From JBCBSZ01 sp039185015 (GTDB lineage: Bacteria; Actinomycetota; Acidimicrobiia; Acidimicrobiales; Poriferisodalaceae): a stretch of DNA of 24,181 nucleotides. The notes below the pieces were generated by a model. That model had not been told where the DNA came from. It did not search any database and saw nothing but the letters and a program-made list of their open reading frames with translations. The stretch spans positions 1-24,181 of the forward strand of contig JBCDAU010000060.1 in the NCBI GenBank assembly GCA_039185015.1. The letters run 5' to 3'. The position numbers and the translations under genes were made by a program. Shown here piece by piece: positions 20,538 to 24,181 of the stretch. The first letter of the stretch is position 1, and each line of letters opens with the position of its first letter.

Positions 20538-21586
20538 GCGAGCACACGAACGGCACCGAGCCGCTCGTCCAGGTCCGGGACCTCGTCAAGGAGTTCCCGA
20601 TCAGCGGGGGCGGGCTGCTGCGGCGCGAGGTCGCCAAGGTGCACGCCGTCTCCGGGATCAGCTTCGACATCTCCGCAGGCGAGACGCTCGGACTCGTGGG
20701 CGAGTCCGGTTCGGGCAAGAGCACGGCTGGGAGGGCGATCCTGCAGCTCCACGAGCCCACCGCCGGCTCGGTGCGGTACCAGAGCAAGGAGCTGATCGGC
20801 CTCGGCCGGCGCGAGCTGCGAGGCCTGCGCCGCAAGATGCAGATGGTCTTCCAGGACCCGTACGCATCGCTCAACCCGAAGATGCCGATCAACGACATCG
20901 TCGCCGAGCCGTTCCAGATCCACGAGAGCATGTCCCGCACCGAGCGGCTCGACCGGGTCGGTCAGCTGCTGGCCGACGTCGGCCTGCGGCCCGAGCACGG
21001 CAACCGCTACCCGCACGAGTTCTCCGGCGGTCAGCGGCAGCGGATCGGCATCGCCCGCGCGCTCGCCCTCGATCCCGGCTTCATCGTGCTCGACGAGCCG
21101 GTGTCCGCCCTCGACGTGAGCGTCCAGGCCGGCGTGATCAACCTGCTCGAGAACCTGCAGAACGAGCGCAACATCGCCTACCTGTTCATCGCCCATGACC
21201 TCTCGGTCGTGCGCCACGTGAGCGACCGGGTGGCGGTGATGTACCTCGGGCGCATCGTCGAGCTGGCGGAGCGTCAGCAGCTCTACGAGCACCCGACGCA
21301 CCCGTACACCGCCGCGCTGCTGTCGGCGGTGCCGGTGCCCTCGCCGTCGCGCGAGCGGGCCCGTTCCCGAATCGTGCTCGAAGGCGACGTGCCCTCGCCG
21401 ATCAACCCCCCGTCCGGCTGTCGCTTCCGCACGAGGTGCTGGCGGGCCACGGAGATCTGCGAGCAGGAGACCCCGGAGATGGTCGAGCGAGCGCCGGGCC
21501 AGTGGTCGGCGTGCCACCACCCGGTCGAACCGGGTGAGGTGCTGACCATCGCGTCTCCGAGCTCAGCGAGCAGCGCGGACGCCTGA
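20534..21586 (+). CDS. DppF/OppF-type ABC transporter ATPase
   Basis: The 350-residue second ATPase of the importer. Walker A is GESGSGKS (56-63), the Q-loop VFQDPYASLNPK, the signature FSGGQRQR, Walker B FIVLDEPVSALDVS and the switch His in FIAHDLSVVRH, all OppF-like. The oligo_HPY tail contains CRFRTRCWRATEIC and a final Cys in WSACHHP, again fitting an Fe-S site. An insertion before Walker A (SGGGLLRREVAKVHAVSGIS) is normal for OppF. It starts at a GTG overlapping the DppD stop. The small membrane protein gene starts 1 bp after its stop. Confidence 0.95.
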   Translation: MSEHTNGTEPLVQVRDLVKEFPISGGGLLRREVAKVHAVSGISFDISAGETLGLVGESGSGKSTAGRAILQLHEPTAGSVRYQSKELIGLGRRELRGLRRKMQMVFQDPYASLNPKMPINDIVAEPFQIHESMSRTERLDRVGQLLADVGLRPEHGNRYPHEFSGGQRQRIGIARALALDPGFIVLDEPVSALDVSVQAGVINLLENLQNERNIAYLFIAHDLSVVRHVSDRVAVMYLGRIVELAERQQLYEHPTHPYTAALLSAVPVPSPSRERARSRIVLEGDVPSPINPPSGCRFRTRCWRATEICEQETPEMVERAPGQWSACHHPVEPGEVLTIASPSSASSADA

Positions 21587-21587
21587 G

Positions 21588-22124
21588 GTGGCCGCCGAGG
21601 CGGCGAGCCCCGAGGGTCCGTCGCTCGTGCTGCACTCGAGCTGGACCGGCATCGTCCTCACGGTCGCCGGTGCGATCCTGCTCTGCATCTTCACGGTGCT
21701 GCTCGTCCTGGGCGGCGCGCTCTGGTGGATCATCGCCGTCGCCGCCGTGCTCACGGCGATCTCGCTGGGGGTCGTGTGCTTCGATCTCCCCGTCGCCTCG
21801 GAGTTCACCTCGGCCGGGGTGACGCGCCGTGCGCCGCTCCGGCACCAGCACCTGGCGTGGAGCGACGTGCGTCGCCTGACCCGGCATCGCAGCGGGCTGG
21901 CCCGCAACCGCTCGGAGCAGGCGGGGGGTGGGCTGGTCGCGGAGATCGGCCGCCGCCGCTACGCGCTGGTGGACCGGATGGAGTCGGCCATCGAGTTCGA
22001 CGAGCTCCGCCGCGTGCTCGGCGAGCACGGCGAACGCCTGGGCGTCGACCAGATGGCCCGCCCCGCCGACGGCCGGTCGCCGACGTGGATGTACCGCCGG
22101 TCCCATTGGCGCCCCGGCCGATAA
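21588..22124 (+). CDS. Small membrane protein with PH-like domain
   Basis: The 178-residue product has two adjacent membrane helices (about residues 20-42 and 46-65) and a cytoplasmic C-terminal part. The segment SEFTSAGVTRRAPLRHQHLAWSDVRRLTRHR resembles bacterial PH-like domains, in which strands with a conserved 'I-xW-xD-V' pattern follow a membrane hairpin. The ending is basic. The function of such proteins is unknown in most cases. GTG at 21588 follows the DppF stop by 1 bp, so it is co-translated with the transporter, yet it sits directly before secG and its stop codon forms part of the candidate secG -10. No ligand or partner can be deduced. Confidence 0.75.
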   Translation: MAAEAASPEGPSLVLHSSWTGIVLTVAGAILLCIFTVLLVLGGALWWIIAVAAVLTAISLGVVCFDLPVASEFTSAGVTRRAPLRHQHLAWSDVRRLTRHRSGLARNRSEQAGGGLVAEIGRRRYALVDRMESAIEFDELRRVLGEHGERLGVDQMARPADGRSPTWMYRRSHWRPGR

Positions 22125-22127
22125 GCT
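22122..22127 (+). promoter_or_regulatory. Candidate -10 of a leaderless secG transcript
   Basis: TAAGCT (TANNNT) overlaps the stop codon of the upstream gene and ends 8 nt before the secG GTG, placing +1 within about 2 nt of it. No Shine-Dalgarno precedes secG. No strong -35 is seen. Confidence 0.4.
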
Positions 22128-22135
22128 CATCACCC

Positions 22136-22363
22136 GTGGTTCTCGCGCTCTCCATCCTGCAGGTCGTCGTCTGCATCGCCTTGATCGTCCTCGTGCTGCT
22201 GCACTCGGGCAAGGGCGGCGGCGTGTCCGACATCTTCGGCGGCGCAGCCACCCAGGCCGGAGCCGGCTCGACGGTCGTCGAGTCGAACCTGAACAAGATC
22301 ACGCTGGTCGTCGCCCTCGTGTTCGTGTTCAACACGCTCATCCTCGGTCTGCTCTGGACCTGA
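22136..22363 (+). CDS. secG: Preprotein translocase subunit SecG
   Basis: The 75-residue protein is an accessory subunit of the SecYEG translocon in the cytoplasmic membrane and stimulates export. It has two helices (VVLALSILQVVVCIALIVLVL and ITLVVALVFVFNTLILGLLW) linked by the family loop LLHSGKGGGVSDIFGGA followed by a Gln/Ala/Gly-rich stretch, all diagnostic of SecG. The length is standard. The GTG at 22136 lacks an RBS but lies 8 nt from a TANNNT. It keeps its order after the gap-pgk-tpiA genes seen in actinobacteria, but is displaced by the transporter operon. Confidence 0.93.
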   Translation: MVLALSILQVVVCIALIVLVLLHSGKGGGVSDIFGGAATQAGAGSTVVESNLNKITLVVALVFVFNTLILGLLWT

Positions 22364-22364
22364 C

Positions 22365-22381
22365 GCGGCCGGACGGGCCGC
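22365..22381 (+). terminator. Candidate terminator after secG
   Basis: GCGGCC (22365-22370) and GGCCGC (22376-22381) form a perfect 6-bp GC stem with a 5-nt loop, 1 nt after the secG stop. There is no T-run, which is common in high-GC actinobacteria. Confidence 0.35.
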
Positions 22382-22420
22382 AGCTGTCAGCCACCTTTCG
22401 CGCGCACGCCGCCTCGGTTT

Positions 22421-22436
22421 GCGTCGTGGACGACGC
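22421..22436 (+). promoter_or_regulatory. Palindrome upstream of the second binding-protein gene
   Basis: GCGTCGT-GG-ACGACGC is a perfect 7+2+7 palindrome, about 90 nt before the GTG at 22527 and 6 nt before a TTGACT (22443-22448). It could be an operator at the promoter of this gene. No clear -10 could be assigned, so the link is uncertain. Confidence 0.3.
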
Positions 22437-22526
22437 CACCGGTTGACTCCTCTCACCGACTCGTGCGCGCACCCGTCGTGGCGCGCGCTCGAGCGGCCGA
22501 GAGGGAACCCAACCAAGGAGGGACTG

Positions 22527-24005
22527 GTGCGATCTCGCACTGCGTTGATGCGCCTGCTGGCGCTGTTGTTCTCGTTCGCGCTCCTCGCCGCGGCCTGCGG
22601 TGACAGCGATGACGACGACGGTGGCGACACCGAGTCGGGCGGTGAGACCACCGAGGCGCCGGCCGACGACGACGGTGGTGACGACGGTGCGGAGACCACC
22701 GAAGCGCCCGCCGATGACGCCGGTGGCGATGATGCTGGTGGTGACGATGGCGGTGAGGCCATGGTCGCCGACGGTGAGCCGATCCGGATCGGTGTGCAGA
22801 ACCCGGAGGGTGATCCGGCGGGGTCGTTCCCGGAGTACTCGCAGGCCGTGCAGGCCGCGGCCGACTACATCAACGCCGAGCTCGGCGGTCTCGGTGGGCG
22901 TCCCATCGAGCTCGAGATCTGCACGATGGCGATCACCCCTGATGACTCGCAGCGCTGCGCGAACGAGCTGTCGGCCGGTGGTGTCGACCTGGCGATCTCG
23001 ACGTTGAACTTCTTCGGCAACCACTTCCCGATCTACCAGGGTTCGAACATCCCGGTGATCGTGGGCTCGCCGATCACGATCGCCGACTTCACGAGCCCCG
23101 GTGTGTTCTCGATCGGTGCCGGTGGTGGCTGCCTCGGTGTGCACACCGGTCTGGTGCAGTTCGCGACCCAGAACATCCCGGAGATCACCGGTGAGCCGGT
23201 GACGCGGGTGGCCGTTCCGTGGGCCGACACGCCTCCGGGTGTGGTCTGCTACGCCGATCTCGAGCAGAAGCCGCTCGACGTCCTCGCCGGCACCGAGCCG
23301 GGTGCGTCGGCGCTCGCAGGTTCGATGCCCGACCTCGAGCACATCGGCGTGCCGATCCTGCCGGCGTCGCCGGACGTGACCCCGCAGGCCACCGAGGTCC
23401 TGGACTTCGATCCTGACGTGATCATCTTCTCGGCGCAGGGCTCGGACTGCTGGACCTTCGTCGATGCGCTCGCTCGCCTCGGCTGGACGCCCCAGGACAT
23501 CCCGCTGGTGCTCTCGGGCGCCTGCACCGACTTCGAGGCGCAGGCCGCCGCCGGCGACTCCGCCGTCGGCATCTACCTGACCGGTACCCAGAACAGCCTG
23601 CTGTCGCCGCCGGAGGCGTTGGAGGCCGGCACCCAGCACCTCGACAACGTCACCACCTACCGAGAGAAGGCTCCGGCGTACGGCCTGGCCGAGGACCTGC
23701 TGTTCACCGGCTTCGCCGGCCAGGGCTTCAGCGTGATGATGGCGATCTACGAGATCGCCTCGGCGATCGACGGTGACGTCACCGGCGAGGCGATCGCCGC
23801 CGGCTTCGCCGCCACCGACGGCACCCAGCCGTCGTTCGGCAACGCGCCGCTGGACTGCGCGAACGCTCCGGCGCCGTACGTCGCCGTGTGCTCGTCGCCG
23901 ATCAGCGTCTCGCAGTGGGTCGGCACGCAGCTCAACGAGATCACCCCGCTCCTCAGCGGCATCGATCTCGTCGCCGGCACCGAGCTGCGCCCGACGCCGA
24001 ACTAG
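22527..24005 (+). CDS. Branched-chain amino acid-type substrate-binding lipoprotein
   Basis: The 492-residue lipoprotein has a signal sequence (LMRLLALLFSFALLAAA) ending at the lipobox Cys24, then a linker to about residue 78 made of repeated ETTEAPADD and DDGG units. The mature part is a type I periplasmic-binding fold (Peripla_BP_6): IRIGVQNPEGDPAGSFPEY, AVQAAADYINAELGGLGGRP, then paired domains with SGACTDFEAQ and GQGFSVMMAIYEIASAI. Six or more Cys lie in the mature domain, for instance CTMAITPDDSQRC, so disulfides are likely. Relatives bind branched-chain amino acids, amides or urea; the ligand is not readable. AAGGAGGG (22515-22522) lies 4 nt before the GTG at 22527. Permease and ATPase genes would be expected beyond the window. 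Confidence 0.93.
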   Translation: MRSRTALMRLLALLFSFALLAAACGDSDDDDGGDTESGGETTEAPADDDGGDDGAETTEAPADDAGGDDAGGDDGGEAMVADGEPIRIGVQNPEGDPAGSFPEYSQAVQAAADYINAELGGLGGRPIELEICTMAITPDDSQRCANELSAGGVDLAISTLNFFGNHFPIYQGSNIPVIVGSPITIADFTSPGVFSIGAGGGCLGVHTGLVQFATQNIPEITGEPVTRVAVPWADTPPGVVCYADLEQKPLDVLAGTEPGASALAGSMPDLEHIGVPILPASPDVTPQATEVLDFDPDVIIFSAQGSDCWTFVDALARLGWTPQDIPLVLSGACTDFEAQAAAGDSAVGIYLTGTQNSLLSPPEALEAGTQHLDNVTTYREKAPAYGLAEDLLFTGFAGQGFSVMMAIYEIASAIDGDVTGEAIAAGFAATDGTQPSFGNAPLDCANAPAPYVAVCSSPISVSQWVGTQLNEITPLLSGIDLVAGTELRPTPN

Positions 24006-24019
24006 CGGCGTCTGACCAT

Positions 24020-24068
24020 CCGGTCGTGAACCGGGGTGGCCCCAGGCGAAACCAGCGCCGCCGGGGCC
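24020..24068 (+). terminator. Candidate terminator hairpins after the binding-protein gene
   Basis: CCGGT-N5-ACCGG (24020-24034) is followed by a larger stem, GGCCCC (24038-24043)/GGGGCC (24063-24068), with inner GGCG/CGCC. The first starts 15 nt after the stop. They fit partial termination after a binding-protein gene, or full termination; no T-run is present. Confidence 0.4.
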
Positions 24069-24086
24069 CCGAGGGCCCGGCGGGCG

Positions 24087-24150
24087 GGCGGACCCGGCAG
24101 CCGGCCGGCAGCTAGGGCGAGGGCCATGGCCGGGGGCCGGCGGACCCGGC
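24087..24150 (+). repeat. Short direct repeat in GC-rich end region
   Basis: GGCGGACCCGGC occurs at 24087-24098 and 24139-24150, in a stretch of nearly pure G/C. It is probably compositional; no function is suggested. Confidence 0.3.
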
Positions 24151-24181
24151 GGGCCTGGCTGGCGGCGGGGGTGGTGGCGAC
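24126..24181 (+). CDS. Possible start of a next gene (18 codons visible)
   Basis: ATG at 24126 opens a frame that stays open to the window edge, reading MAGGRRTRRAWLAAGVVA. A basic start followed by hydrophobic residues fits a signal peptide or first membrane helix, for example a permease or lipoprotein. GAGGG (24119-24123) just upstream could serve as an RBS but is very close. With only 18 codons in extreme GC sequence, chance cannot be excluded. Confidence 0.35.
   Translation, partial: MAGGRRTRRAWLAAGVVA

Noticed and set aside
1..24181. tRNA genes, rRNA, insertion sequences, integrase or attachment sites
   Set aside because: No transposase or integrase motif, no terminal inverted repeats flanking the extra blocks and no tRNA-like cloverleaf were seen on reading both strands.

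Overview
The window is a high-GC chromosomal segment of an actinobacterium (Actinomycetota). The base composition, frequent GTG starts, probable leaderless genes with TANNNT -10 elements and the gene set point that way. The two lipoproteins with long Asp/Glu/Thr-rich linkers after the lipobox suggest the class Acidimicrobiia, but that placement is an inference. No rRNA, tRNA, CRISPR array, insertion sequence or phage gene is visible.

The backbone is the conserved actinobacterial string uvrC - rapZ - gap - pgk - tpiA - secG, but it is modified in three ways. (i) Between uvrC and rapZ lie a methyltransferase coupled to uvrC, a divergent ABC-F ATPase, a small secreted Cys-repeat protein, a very large SARP/cyclase/AAA/LuxR regulator, a DUF4242 protein and a second methyltransferase. 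(ii) The yvcK and whiA genes that usually sit between rapZ and gap are absent: only 84 bp separate rapZ from gap. (iii) A complete peptide-type ABC transporter operon (lipoprotein, two permeases, two ATPases, then a small membrane protein) lies between tpiA and secG.

Layout: 1-847 (-) is the 3'-truncated gene of an OmpA/BON-type envelope protein with a Thr-rich spacer. It is divergent from uvrC (1026-2891) and its coupled methyltransferase (2888-3703). The ABC-F gene (3687-5273, -) converges on these. Rightward genes then encode the secreted repeat protein (5433-5798), the 1307-residue regulator (5879-9802) and the DUF4242 protein (9937-10218). A second methyltransferase (10228-10869, -) is divergent from rapZ (10981-11829). 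The glycolytic cluster gap-pgk-tpiA (11914-14814) is tightly packed. The transporter operon (15059-21586) has its own promoter, operator-like inverted repeat and structured leader, and is followed by a PH-like membrane protein (21588-22124) and secG (22136-22363). A branched-chain-amino-acid-type binding lipoprotein (22527-24005) and the possible start of one more gene end the window.

The most unusual points are: a 17-bp hairpin that buries the ribosome-binding site of the small secreted repeat protein; a DppB-type permease interrupted by three tandem copies of a two-helix unit of about 55 residues; the four-part regulator with DNA-binding domains at both ends and a cyclase domain lacking the substrate-recognition lysine; a 16-bp UUCG-capped hairpin between binding-protein and permease genes; and the loss or relocation of yvcK-whiA.
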